Of a stretch of 64,000 nt of DNA, positions 39,552-51,600 are shown in pieces. Positions within the stretch are counted from its first letter, which is position 1; each line of letters begins with the position of its first letter. Origin of the DNA: Sparassis latifolia (lineage: Eukaryota; Basidiomycota; Agaricomycetes; Polyporales; Sparassidaceae); assembly GCA_018466975.1 (NCBI GenBank), contig CM031555.1, positions 1,860,001-1,924,000 of the forward strand, in the 5' to 3' direction. The translations under genes and the position numbers were made by a program. Below the pieces are notes generated by a model, which worked only from the letters and a program-made list of their open reading frames with translations, was not told the origin of the DNA and did not search any database.

Positions 39552-39795
39552 TGGGAAGACTTAGTCGACAGAGCGTCGACAGGCCGCAGCTCGTGTGAGA
39601 TACGCCGTAGACAAGTTGCGAGCACTGCTCCGCTACTTAGAGTGGTGGTGCCAGCAGAGTGAACGAGAACTAAGTTCAAGCAATCGGAAGGCCAAACACA
39701 AATGCACCCGAGCAAGCGCTGGAGCGGGACCCCGATCATCTCTCCACAATTGACCGAGCTGAGCAGCCTGCAGCTCTGCCCCCTGCTTACCTTCC

Positions 39796-40831
39796 ATGTC
39801 TTCTGAGGTACTCCTCGAGGAGTTTGAGGTAACGTTTATTCTGTATCAGGAGAGCTCACACTCATCATCACCCAGGTACTCGAATCTATCTACCCGGACG
39901 AGCTCTCAAGTGTGTCCTTTGCGTCACGATACGGGGTTCTTGTCTAGCTGAGACTCATGCAAAGAATTATCCGAAAGGGCGATCCGCATCGATATCGAAC
40001 CAGACGAACAGGTAGAAGGGGAAGAGCCATGTACGTGACATCCATGTTGTTTGCGCAGGACCTAGTTGAGCCCTCGCAGTAAAACTCGCACTCGAGGTGC
40101 AATACTCGAATGACTACCCGGATGTCCTGCCAGAACTCTCACTGGAGATTGTGGAGGGATCAGTGGATGAGGAGGAGATACAACACCTTCTAAACGGCCT
40201 GCGAGCTGTGGTATGTTTTTGCCCAGTACTGCTCGTTCATTCCTTGATCATAGCGGCAGGGATCAGAGAATCTTGGCATGGCGATGACCTTTACTCTGGT
40301 CTCTCAACTGAGAGACCAACTGTTGTCTCTCGTGCAGTCCAGGGCGAAGCGAAGGAAAGAAGAGGAACATGAGAAGGAGAGACAGGCCCTCGAGGTTTGT
40401 CTGATCTGCGCAATGTAACATGCGCGCTGACGGTCGCCACAGGTTGAGGAGGCTCGTACTCGAGGAACTCCGGTCACTGTTGAAAGCTTCAATCAATGGA
40501 AGGCCACATTTGACAAGGAGATGACAGTCAGGAAAGCCCGGGATGACGAGGAAAAATCGAAAGCTCTCACTGCGAAAGAGAGGGAGGAATACAAGAGGCT
40601 TCAAACGCGTCTTACTGGTGTGTGAAATTGAAAGTTTCTTCTCCCGCGAGTTTTTCACGTGGTTCGTGTTGTCCAGGCCGGCAACTATTCGAGCGCAACA
40701 GAGATCTCGACGTATCTGACGACAATCTGGTGGAAGAAGGGGCAGTGTCTGTGGACATTAGCCAGTACGATCGAACTTTGACGGAAGAGGAAGAAGAGGA
40801 AGAAGAGGTGACGTTCAGCGACAGTGAATGA
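39796..40831 (+). CDS. GIR2: RWD-domain protein (RWDD1/Gir2 family)
   Basis: Exons 39796-39828, 39876-39909, 39965-40030, 40080-40210, 40260-40394, 40443-40617 and 40677-40831; 242 residues, all phases close. The RWD fold begins MSSEVLLEEFEVLESIYPDE, with IRIDIEPDEQVEGEEP and LEVQYSNDYPDVLPELSLEI; then a charged coiled coil (AKRRKEEEHEKERQALEVEE) and ESFNQWKATFDKEM, ending in an acidic tail (DRTLTEEEEEEEEVTFSDSE). In yeast Gir2 binds the GTPase Rbg2 and contacts Gcn1, linking to amino-acid starvation signalling through Gcn2, the pathway that ends on eIF2B. The acidic tail is encoded by an AAG/GAG microsatellite near 40785-40810. Confidence 0.9.
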
Positions 40832-41135
40832 GCACCACAACGGGTCGACCGTTGGCACTGTAGCCACCCGACATGTAGCCTAACTAGATGTATACCTTGT
40901 ATTGGCACACTCCTACTCGAAGACTGGAGGACAAACTGGGCAACGCGGTCCCGCCTGTTCACGTGGATGTCACGTGGGAGGTAGTAGTTGCTGAGGATCT
41001 GCAAGGTCCGATCTCATGGACTCATCAGAACTCTTTCCTTGCCTGAACCTTCTTCTCCTCAAGACAATAGACCGCGCTCGTTCTCAGCCTCCCACTGCGC
41101 ACTTTGTGGCGTCCTGACATTCCGGTACTCAAAAA

Positions 41136-43765
41136 ATGAATGGTACACCAAAGAGTGCCTACGCCTCTGAGCTCGGCGACCTCTTGGCCCAGCTCCCCCT
41201 CAATCAATCCAACCAGTGGACAGAAATCGAAGCCACTGCCCAGCATCTCGCTGATGATCTTCGTGTGAAGGATGGTCAGGCCCGGTCTGCTTGCTTAATT
41301 TCTGTCGCTGCGCCTGAGTTGCTCCATTTTCTGCAGTTGAACAGCAGACTGCGCTAGGCAAGACGCTCCTCCCGCAGACAATCACCTCCCTTCTTAAGGG
41401 CGCCATCAACGGCGCCTGTATTCCGAGCCCAACATGCAAGCCGGCTATTCATGAGATCCTGCGGGTTGGTGCTAATTTGTGCAGAGACCATGGCGAGTCT
41501 GTCTCTTCGATGCGCCTCTGAAATATGAGACTTAACGCGGAGTAGACGAGAACAGGGGGTATCTTCTGGAAGCCGGATTCCCACAGACCGTGGTGTCGCT
41601 TTTGGAGGGTTATGCAGAATCTATTCAACCCAATCAGGCAGTACCTCTACCTCTGTCAATACCGGACCTTAACGTTGTCAGAACATCAATCGGACTGCTC
41701 CTGAACGCCAGCATAAGCTATGGTGCGTCTTACCATCACTCAAGTTTTGCGCCGTCTCAGTCCTTATTCTCTCCGTCAGAGCCGGTCAAGTTTCGTCTGA
41801 TCTCATTGGAAGCTGCGATGACCATCCTTAAGCTAGCTATGGCCATTTACCCTCCAGGTTCCTGGTCGAGACCTCAACAATTGTTCACGGATGGAATCTC
41901 ACACGAGTCAGACGCCGCAACCTTGGAGTCCTGGAATCTTCGAAGCAGTCTATCGTCATGGGCCTGGCGCGTCATCTCTGAACTGAGAGGGGATGCAGAA
42001 GACGATCGTGAGTCCCATACCAGCGCTTCGCAAAGATGGCATGTAATTCTCTGACCCTTCGTAGCTCAAGCGCAGTCGTTGTTCGGTCCAGATGCTTTAC
42101 CTTTTCTCGTGAGGCCTCTCAGCGCCTTCATCCCGCCATATCCCTCGCTACCCTTGCTATTCTCCAATCCCTCTGTCCGTCATGCCTTTGTGCAAGGGGA
42201 CTTCGACGTTCTGAACGAAGTTTGTGGACTGTTGGAGTCGCTTTGCATGGACGTCGAGGATGTCCGGCTCTCCCTCGCTCGAGGACTCGTCTTTCCCGAT
42301 CGAGAGCATAGCGGTGTAGCCTGTCTATCCGACATGCTCTCTTTCGTAGGTGAGGGTGAGTACCCGCCGTACTGGCATCTTGAATCTCCTGGCGAGCGGT
42401 CGACGATGGAGAAGCGATTTACTATCTGCAAGGGCGCGGTTATCAAGGCGGTGGTCGAAGTTGCTGGCGAAGAGAAGAACATGAGCACGCTGTGGGACGA
42501 CTCTGACACTCAGAGGCCTGGAGGCGTGTTCGTAGACAGGATGGTAAGGTGGATCCGGACACACAAGGGTCTGAAAGAGACGCATCGTGATGACCTGATC
42601 ATATGCGCCACGCTCAGCTTGGGCAATCTTGTACGACGAGGTAAATTCTTCATATTTTTCTGTTTTTCGTGGCTTTGACCGATGTCGATGTGTCCCCAGA
42701 CGCACTTTCTATGGCACTGGTCAACCCTCCCATATCGCTCTCTGCTGACTTGGCTGCCCTCCTTGAGCCGGATACCGATATCAAGGTGAAACACGGGATT
42801 GTAGGATTGCTGAAGCACCTGGCTCAGCCGCAAGGCAACAGAGCAGTGCTTGGACAAGCTGGAATCATTCAAAAGCTTGCCTCGTCCCAGGTCTGGGGCG
42901 AGAAGTCGGACATCGCGGTGATCGTTCAAGGATCTGCCATTGGCGTGGTGAAGCACCTGTGCAACGGAAACGGTGAGCACGTCGCCGATTGGACCAGTTC
43001 CCTATTGTTCATGTCGTATCACAGCTGAGAACTCCATCGTTACTATACTCCCGGATGGTTCAAATCGCTCGGCTATGGAGCAGATCCTAACTCTCACATC
43101 CCGTTCTGACGAAATTGCCGTGAAAAGCGAAGGCACGCGGGTTTTGGTCAATGTGATCAAGTCACTTTGGTCCAGTGATAGATCCTCCCTCGACGCAGAA
43201 CGACGCCGAAGCGCAGTCAATGCCGTCCTCACGCCAAAATGTACCTCAGCGCTCGCGCGACTTGTCGGAAGGAGCAAGCGGTACCCCGTGCTAATTAACG
43301 AAGGTGTAGTAGCATTGTCACTGTTGAGCACGGATCCGCACGGAGGTTCGTCTCCCTTTTTTGTTGATCGCATACTCTGGCTGACGCTGCGAATCAGCTA
43401 CGCTGGTCTTGGACGCGATCATGAACCCTTTGCCCAGCGAGGTGATACTTCAACCACAATCGCAGCCTATGTCCGCAGCAACGAGCGAGGGCTCGCCGAC
43501 TGGAGGCCCACGTCGTGCACTCGACATGCTTATCACCATCCTCAAAGACGCTGATCAAAGCATGCCGTTCGAAATGCGCGCCAATGTGTGTGCAGTGTTG
43601 GCGCATCTCGGTAGGAAGGGTGCTATTGGCGAAGAGAGGGCAAGCGACGTTGCGAGAATGAAGGACAGTACGCGGGAATATCTGGAGAGTGCCGCAAGTG
43701 GGTCTGACGGGAGTGCACTGTTGGTGAGCAGTGCGGCGAAGCGGGTGTTGGAGGCTTGGGCATAA
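41136..43765 (+). CDS. Armadillo-repeat protein, SmgGDS/RAP1GDS1-like
   Basis: Multi-exon: 41136-41274, then 41337 on; the last exon ends at 43765. Armadillo-type helical text runs throughout: QTALGKTLLPQTITSLLKGA, NRGYLLEAGFPQTVVSLLEG, DVLNEVCGLLESLCMDVEDV, DIKVKHGIVGLLKHLAQPQG, GTRVLVNVIKSLWSSDR, YPVLINEGVVALSLLST and a C-terminal EMRANVCAVLAHLGRKG. Proteins of this type chaperone or exchange nucleotides on prenylated small GTPases. The SmgGDS link is from memory of the family and the repeat layout, so other armadillo families are possible. The intron after DH near 41492 (GCGAGT donor, ends at 41549) appears to be of the GC-AG type. Confidence 0.75.
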
Positions 43766-44170
43766 TTTTGGTTATGTCTCTAGTGCTAATGTACGAGATA
43801 GTACTGAAGTGTTGTGTATAGATTTGTACCTTGTAGCTGTCCCACTTTTTACCCCTATCGGATGATCCATGATATACCACAGTCTGTCAGTCTCTCGGTC
43901 ATCAATCACACTCGCACCTCCCTGACGGCGTGCTCGTTGACAAGTCTGACCTAGTATCGCCTGTGGACAAAGTGACTTACTGTACAGGCGGAAACTTGGT
44001 ATGAGTGTTACGTTCAACCGCCCTCGTCAGAGGGATGTCGTAATCAGGGGAGAAGCTTACGATGCACGCGTGCGCACATCATGCCCGAAAAGGCATCGTG
44101 CTTCAAATGCAGGCATATCCTCCCTCAGCCCTCGACATAAAATGCGGAGGCTTCTGAGAGTGCTCGATGT

Positions 44171-45785
44171 ATGCGTAAGGCCCTCAGGACAGCTCTTCTT
44201 AGCCCCATCATCGTGTCCTTCCTTGCGATTTTTTGGAAGCTCTTCAAATCCTCCAACGTGACGAAACTGCAGGCAGTTGCTGAGCCTGAAGTGAAGACAG
44301 ACGTGCTATACCTGCCAGAAATGTCGGTTGCATCCGTGTCCAGACATGTTTTCAAGAAGGTGTTGGCCGTGGAGACACCTGAGGTGTGTTGTTCACGTCT
44401 AGTTGAGATGGCAGAACTGCTTACGAGTGCGAACTTGATCACAGGGTGAAGGAGCCCTCGTGCGACGTTCTATCGGGTCGATGAAGCTGAGAAACCTCAC
44501 CCCCTTCCTCATACTGGATCATTTCAGTATATCCCAAGGAGCTGTGAGCCCTACGGCTTTGGGAGATAGAAGGATAGTGTTGACAGCTATGTAGGGTTTT
44601 CCAGACCACCCGCATCGCGGTCAGGCAACAGTGACATACATGCTTGAAGGGTACGTCATAATGGCAACATATGGTAATGCGTGTCTGAGCTTTTATAATG
44701 GGCAGCTCGAGTCGGCATGAGGATTCTGCTGGCCACAAGGGCACAATCAAGACTGGTGGCGTTCAATGGATGTGCGCAGTGAGTTATCTCTGCCTGATCA
44801 TCCCTTCCTGCGCTGAGTACCATTGCTCAGGGTCGAGGAAGTGAGCAACCCGTGTGCAAGCGTGTTGTTGTTACGAATATGATGTTTCGCAGTTATGCAT
44901 GCCGAAATGCCTGTACACAGTCCTGGTCAACCTGATCCGCGCGGTCTCCAGCTATGGGTCGACCTCCCAAAGCAATACAAGATGGTCGAACCTTCGTACC
45001 AGGAGCTGGAACCTGATAAGTCAGTCTATCCTGTTCTGCGCCTCTGGACGTTGCACTGAACGTATACTGTCTTAGGATTCCGACCGCTTACCCAGAAGGC
45101 ACTGACGGGCCTGTAAAAATCAAGGTCATCAGTGGTAAGAGCCATGGCGTTGAGTCGCCCGTACGACCCCTCGGAGGGTGCTGGTACTTCCATCTCATTT
45201 TCGACAAGAAGTCGTCCATTTTCCAGAGCATCCGTAAGTTCACAGCGTTTCCTCTAGCGTTCGATGCATGCTCAAACATGTCGTTCATTTCATAGCGGCT
45301 GGGTGGACGGCTTTCATCTACAGTAAGTCTTGTGATTAGATGCCTTGGATGAAAATGACCGTTCACTCTCCCCAGCTTTTAAGGGTTCCCTGAGTGTTGG
45401 CCCTGATCCAGAGGCGCACGAAGCATTCCACACGCTCGTTCTTTCGGCAGAAAGCGAGGAGACTGGTGTCCAAGTCACCGCGGCAGAAGATAACACCGAG
45501 GCGGTTCTCGTATGTTCATTCTTCATACTTCTTGATCGTGACAGAAAGATGAACTATCCGACTTTCAGATCGCCGGAGAACCCCTCGACCAGACTGTCTT
45601 CCAATACGGTCCATTTGTGATGACGAATGAGGAGGAGATCCGGTCGACTCTGCTCGATTGCAAGTATCCTTCAATAATCTGAGGTTGCACAGAATACTGA
45701 GTGTTGGAATGTGATAGATCGGATGGGAAAGAACGGATTCGAGAAGGCGCATACATGGAAGAGCAAGATTGGCGGACGCCGGTGA
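44171..45785 (+). CDS. Pirin family protein with N-terminal membrane helix
   Basis: Eleven exons: 44171-44383, 44445-44543, 44595-44650, 44706-44778, 44831-44840 (10 nt), 44893-45019, 45076-45233, 45296-45322, 45376-45509, 45569-45659 and 45718-45785. The cupin fold carries the metal ligands in GFPDHPHRGQATVTYMLEG and HEDSAGHKGTI, then QWMCAGRGIMHAEMPVHSPG, LQLWVDLPKQYKMVEP, SPVRPLGGCWYFHLIFDKKS and the end MGKNGFEKAHTWKSKIGGR. Pirins are iron-binding nuclear or cytosolic proteins, some with quercetinase activity. Here ~50 residues precede the usual start, including a hydrophobic helix (TALLSPIIVSFLAIFWKLF). Starting instead at the ATG at 44321 (MSVASVSRHVFKK) would give a normal pirin. The intron after 45659 uses a GC donor (GCAAGT). 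Confidence 0.9.
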
Positions 45786-45905
45786 CTGACAAATGCTTTG
45801 GCTCCGGGTAATCCACGTCTTCTCAGTAAATCAATATAATAGTTACCATTTACCGGTAGCTAAATGCATCAGCACTGTTACGCAACCACAATGGAGCGCT
45901 GACAC

Positions 45906-47438
45906 CTATTTTGTGGGCCGACTTTTCTTGCCAGCATGTTGAGCCGTCCCATGGCCACCCGATTCATTGTCGCTCTCAACATCCTCCATATTCGCCCACA
46001 CATCGTCTCCCACGCCATGCTGGTCCTCATCGTCGTCTTGAGATCTTGACGCGGGCTCCAAGTCCGCGTTTTGGTCCCAGGCGACGAAGGTAGGCGTGAC
46101 TTTCATGTAGACCTTGTCGAGCACCTCTCCTTTCTTCGACTGCTGCTGGCCTACTTCCTCCGGTGGCGTGTATGTGCTGTGCAGTCGAAGAAAACGGTCT
46201 TGCGATACAGAAGCGAGCAGACCAGGAGAGGGGGCAAGGGATGTTACGGCACCAGCGAGAGCTACGATACTCAACAACAGTAAGAGGAGATCTCAGGGAC
46301 GAAGTATATGAAGCACGCACCTTTGTAACTGTATATGGTCTTGCCGTTTCGTAAATCTAGTGCAGAAAGGTCGCAGCGCTGGTCAGCTACGAAGAGCTCG
46401 CTGCGAACAGTTAGATATTAATTAATAATTGTAGAAGAAGTAGGTACTTACTGCTCCGAGAACCCAGCCTCGACCTGGCTTATGCCTCCAGCCTTGGCAA
46501 TGTGCTTCCAGTCTGCCACAGGACGTCTAGCGGCACGTGTGTCGTATCGACGCACGCTCCCAGATTGTGTACCTGTAATTAGATGATAGGAAGACGAAGA
46601 CGAAGATGACAGATACGTCAAAGTAGTTATGTGAACAGGTTGCCGGAGATCTAGGTTGTCGTTTGCAACCTGCAAAAGTTATACAATTCTAAAGGCAAGC
46701 AATTCGGGAATACAACCGTCGGGACTCACGTTCTTCGCTCGCCATACTTCCCCCGGTAACAACATATCACCACGTTTCCTCTTTTTTGACTCAACGCCTG
46801 ACGGCACTGCGCGGGCCCCGAACGCATCTTCCGTTCTCCAAACAGACAATTCGACCTCCTCGCCACCGTAAGCAAATGTCTCCTTATCCGGTGCAATACG
46901 CCAATCGGAGAGTCGCATTGGAAGAGAGGTAATCTCGGACGTTGGAGGGGCTTCACCTTGTCCGAACTGGGTTAATCGCAGGGCGCCGTTCGAAGTGCAT
47001 GAGTACACTCGTCTGTACGAAAATGGTCAAATCCTGTCAGATTGGCGACTAGGTTAGAGCCACTTACCTGTTTGACAGAGCAAGCCCGATAAATTTCTGT
47101 CCACTCTTTAGACGTGTTTCCTTCCATTCATGCAGCAATTCCGGCGCCGCTCCAGACGTTCTACATGCAAATGTAGATCCGTCTGCACGAGCGGCGGTTA
47201 ACTTTTCTTGAGCATAATTCCATGAGTTTCAAAACGGGACACATGAGTTTGGCTTGAATACCAGAGTCTCCGAATCAACTCTCGACACGGTGAGTTTTTG
47301 CACAGCCCTCGCTTTGCCACCAGCACCCCCTTCGAGTAGGTGAGTCACCTCGGATTTCCACTCTCCAACTCTATCTGGTGGAGAATATCTGATGGATTTG
47401 ACGGTCCCAAGTTCGTCGCCAGTAAAATATTGAGGCAT
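45906..47438 (-). CDS. NSA1: WD40 ribosome-biogenesis protein NSA1 (WDR74)
   Basis: Multi-exon; start MPQYFTGDELGTVKSIRYSP at 47438 (an in-frame ATG at 47489 also exists). The propeller text includes ARADGSTFACRTSG, VYSCTSNGALRLTQFG, YGGEEVELSVWRTEDAF, KRKRGDMLLPGEVWRAKNV, YHLITGTQSGSVRRYDTRAA, CDLSALDLRNGKTIYSYK and AGAVTSLAPSPGLLASVSQD. The KRKRGD...L..G..WRAKN...D.LDLR.P pattern is typical of Nsa1. Nsa1 acts in the nucleolus with Rix7 and Rrp5-stage pre-60S particles. The C-terminal tail is acidic and lysine-rich (nuclear). It is divergent from the PIG-Y-like gene. Confidence 0.88.
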
Positions 47439-47509
47439 AGTGTAGCGGTGAATCTGCTGATCAAAGATTTTGTATCTTGTGGATGTCACGGTGAGTGATA
47501 GGACGTGAC

Positions 47510-47912
47510 GCTCGGTAAAAACCGGAAGTCAATTAAAGTCTGGTGTTGTCGGGTTGAGGTCAATGGGATTCAAAATTTTGGCACCATGGTCAGGTAAAGT
47601 CCATAGAAGTCTGTTTACAGTCACCAAACTCATCATGCCAAGAAATTATGTGATCAAATGCCATCAAATTCTAGTCTGTAAAAGTCAGACACTGCAGTTA
47701 ATTCTCTCAGAATACATGGCATTCTGGAGCTTATATGTTGCTTTTTTCTGCACTGAGGGGTTGGAACATAACCGTACAGACATGGTCTAAACTATATGAG
47801 GTCATGCACTGTAAGAAAACCATAAGAGTAGTCACAAGTAGTCATTAATAGTCAAATTTGCCAAAATTTTGAAACTGGCTGACTACATTTTGACTTCCGG
47901 TTTTTACTGAGC
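47510..47912. mobile_element. MITE in a divergent promoter, 403 bp
   Basis: The left end GCTCGGTAAAAACCGGAAGT (47510 on) is mirrored by ACTTCCGGTTTTTACTGAGC (ends 47912). GTGAC flanks both sides (47505-47509 and 47913-47917) as a 5-bp target duplication. No coding capacity. It fills most of the 559-bp gap between two divergent start codons. Confidence 0.85.
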
Positions 47913-47997
47913 GTGACGGGTCGCGTTCACGCGTCACGGTCACTGTCAGACTGTCCACCGACCATGTGCCGTTGGTGTCCGCAAAATTATCGAAGCC

Positions 47998-48427
47998 ATG
48001 TCTGATGTTAGGGCTGAAGGTACGTGTCGTTCCTCTAGGGCTTGGTCATGCTGCTCAGCGACCCGTGTTTTCAGTCACTCAGGTAGTGCGCTCTCGGGCC
48101 GGTATTTCTACAGGGCCGTCGCATTTGCCCAGTCTACGCACAGGGTATTGCATCCTGGCGTTTACGGTCATTGTATTCTTCTTCGGAAGCTATGCAATAT
48201 TCTTCAGTGCCTTCAGTGCTCCTACTGGTGTAACGGTACGTTTTGACCGCTTGCATCCCTGCTTTTTGTTTGCACCCCTTGACTATGCGCTCTGCGTTAC
48301 CCTGCAGATCCTTGACACATTAGCTAGAGATACCCACTACAAATATTTCACTATTTTGCTCGTCCCTACCACGGTTTATTTCGTAATCGCCAACTGGGTT
48401 GGATGGCAATACTACCGGAATTCATGA
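47998..48427 (+). CDS. PIG-Y-like subunit of the GPI-GlcNAc transferase
   Basis: Three exons (47998-48019, 48075-48235, 48308-48427), 100 residues. Two transmembrane helices: TGYCILAFTVIVFFFGSYAI (with FFSAF following) and FTILLVPTTVYFVIANWVGW, and a short cytosolic end QYYRNS. The hairpin topology and the end pattern (YF-ILL-P-T--YF--NW-GW--YRN) resemble human PIG-Y, a small ER-membrane subunit of the complex that starts GPI-anchor synthesis. A different small ER protein is possible. Divergent from NSA1, with a MITE in the shared promoter. Confidence 0.7.
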
Positions 48428-48680
48428 CCTGCTGCTTCTCACCTCACTTCCGCGGTTCCCATCATCCTACAGGCTACCCTACGTTGACAAAGTGGTATCG
48501 TTACTCAATAACAGCCTGAACAACATCAATCATATACTTGGCATAGGGTGGACGACATGCGATAGGAACCGCTTGCTACATAACCAAGATAATACACCAA
48601 GAAGAGTGAAGACGCCATAAATCCGCCATACGGTCCAGAATAAATAACAATAGATGACCGTCTGATATATGCCAATTGGG

Positions 48681-51600
48681 TTATGGGGGCTCTCGGAATC
48701 GTGATCGCTCCGAAAGAGTGCCTGCCCTCAACCGGATCTCTCGGAGTTCTTGCCAGAGACTGCTCCGGGCGGCCTCACCCACCGATGGACCCGATGCTAC
48801 AGATCTCGCTGGTCGCTCGTCATCCCGCATGCCACCCCCGTAGGACGACTCGGCACGGGTGGGGCTAGGATCGCGGGTCGTAGTCCCACGAGTAGAGAGC
48901 TTGGGCCGCGAGGGACTGATCGAGGCTCGCGTCCTCGTCAGCCTCCTCTCAGATCGTTCTGGAGACCGCAGCTTGCTCGTGAGCAAACTCACGATACCCG
49001 TCTTTCCCGGGCGTGGACATCCGATGGATGGCCCTGCGGCTGCGTTAGAGGGGTCTTTGCCAGGGCTGCTGGAGCGCAGTGTCCTCGGGAATACACTTCT
49101 GGGCGGCTGAGTGCCCATAGTAAATCGCGGGTTTTCGATGACTTGGCGGGGTGCTGCAGTTGGGAGACGAAGGTATCGCGCGCGACTGGGGCGTGGATCA
49201 GACATACAAAAATATCATCCAAGAATCAGACTTACGCGACGGCCTTCAGTTCAATCTTGGTCTTGTACGTCTTAAGCCATTTGTCGAATGTTTGGGCTGG
49301 AGACGACGTCAGTCTCTCAGAATGTTGGCCTACTGTGTAGAACTCACCTAAAACAGACCGGCGGTCCATATCGCGCGCAGTTCGAGCTTGTAAGGCACGA
49401 GGCATGGCGTCCCGCCAGATCTGCCAGGCCTTTGCCTTGGCACGAGACGCGTGGAACCTTACAGCAGGCAGGGACTGCAATTGTTGCAAGGAGTCAGCAC
49501 TAGGGAACGCCTCCCATTCCATCGGCCATACCTTCGTCTTTGAATGCCAGATACCGAATGCGCGGAACATGGTATTCGTCTCTTTTTGCATGAGGAAGTC
49601 ATCTGCCTGCAATGCTAGTCAGCTCCGCCCGGAATTAGACAGATGAGGCATTGCTCACAACAGGCTGCAGTCGGATGTCTTGGAAGCGTTCCCGCCATTT
49701 ATCCCATGCGGCGGCTACCACAGTCAGCTTCATCTCTTCTTCTTTTTCCTGCAGATAAAGGCGCCTGTGTCGAACCTTCCTCGCGGCTGTCAACCAGCGG
49801 TAGAACATCCGGCGCATGTTCTCTGCAATATGTAATTAGTGAAATGGAATCTAGCTCAACAGCAGGCAAAGGCTTACCTTCGCGTTTGACGTCTTGATAG
49901 CTCTCCATCAGGCTCAGTTCCTCAACATGCCGTATACATAACCCCTTCCACTTTTTGAAGGCATTACTGGATGAGCGACGGGTTAGTAATGAGACATACA
50001 AGTCATTTGGCATGATACTGACGCGAGAATGGTGCTCTCGACCTTTTGGGTAGTCTCCAACTCGCGGAACTTGATGTTGGCTACATGATTTGTCCAATGA
50101 GTCAATGCACCGGAGAGTATGCGCTGTGTATTATTGTCAGTTAAGTGTTAAATTCCGCGCCACCTGGCACACAGACCAGAGCGATGCGCTGCTGAATGAT
50201 CATCTCAGCCAGCTTGCGTTGCTGTTGTCGCTGTGTGGCCTTCTGCCACTCTGATGGAGAAAATAATCGTCAGCTTTCATTTCGCCCTCAATATGACAAC
50301 ACACCCTCAAGGAATTTCTTGACTATTTGGCCTTCGAACACTTTCAGTTTCGTCTCCAGGCGCCTTTGCACAAGCTTTGCGGCCCATTTGTTGTAGAACG
50401 TCCTCAGCACGAAGTACTTGTTTGCCAGCTTCGCCTGCTTGATCATCCGCAGTTTTGTCCTCAGCTCCAGGCGCCATACCAGAAGCATCTTGTATTGCAG
50501 CTGAGCTGACCGGTAGTGCACCGCGAAAGCATGGGCATTGCGATGCGTGGTGTGGACTTGGCGCCATTTTTGCAGGGATGAAAATGCTAGTGTCGAGGAG
50601 GAGCGCATAGAGAAGGCGACGGCTAGATCTGCAGAACGGAACAAGCTCAGTCCAACGCTATAGTTCTGGATCTCTTTGCGGCTACGGGACTGACCTTCGA
50701 GTTCTCGTTGCTGCCGTACGCGTCTCTTCCATACCGCCACGGCTTGCTTGAGTAGACGCGCGGTCCTTACACGATCCAGTAACTTTCCCCGTTCATGAGC
50801 CTTCCATACTCGCATAACTGCCCGAACAAGCACGTCATTCTGGCGCGCCAGGTGTTTGGATGCGCGACTCTCAAGGGTCTGTACATATTCATCGGTGATT
50901 GTGCAAATAAAAATATAGACAACTCACTCGTATCCGGTCTCGCGCAGCCTTCCATGCACCGAGAGCGCGTTTCACCACAATCACGTCGTAGAACCCATCG
51001 GCGACCCGGTTATCGTGCCTAGTCTCCGATTAGTGACGAAGGCGCATGAAAGTAATCGGCTCACAGTCGGCCTCTCCAAACATCCATCACATCACCCATC
51101 ACCCGCAGGCCGACGCGTTCAGTTATCGTCCTCTCTGCTTTCCGGACCTCCATGGTGCAGCGCCACATGTCCCAGCACTTTGAGACCTGCTCTACTTCTT
51201 TGGCATATATGAAGTGATCCGCCGCAGCGTCCAGCTGGTCGAGCGAACCCAGCCTGAGTTTCCACCGCCGAAGGAATCGAATTACGAGCTTCTCTGAATA
51301 CTGCTGCCCCGAAAGGTGAGACTGATACGACTGGCGCCACTTGGCCCACGCATCTTTGACCAGCTTAGTTTCGTGGTTCTCGCGCACGGTTTTCATTTTC
51401 GCGCGCATATCATTTCGCCAGTTTGCTTGCTTCTTCTCTTTGAGCTTCGTCTTCCAAACGTGAAGCGCAAGCTTGAGCCGGCGGTTGTTGGAGAGCTCGT
51501 AGACACGTTTGTAGAGCTCATGGTGTTCAGCGGTGCGCTCGCGCCAGCGCTGCAGCGCGATGCGGAGAATTAGGTGATCGCGTGCTTCGGTGATTTGCTC

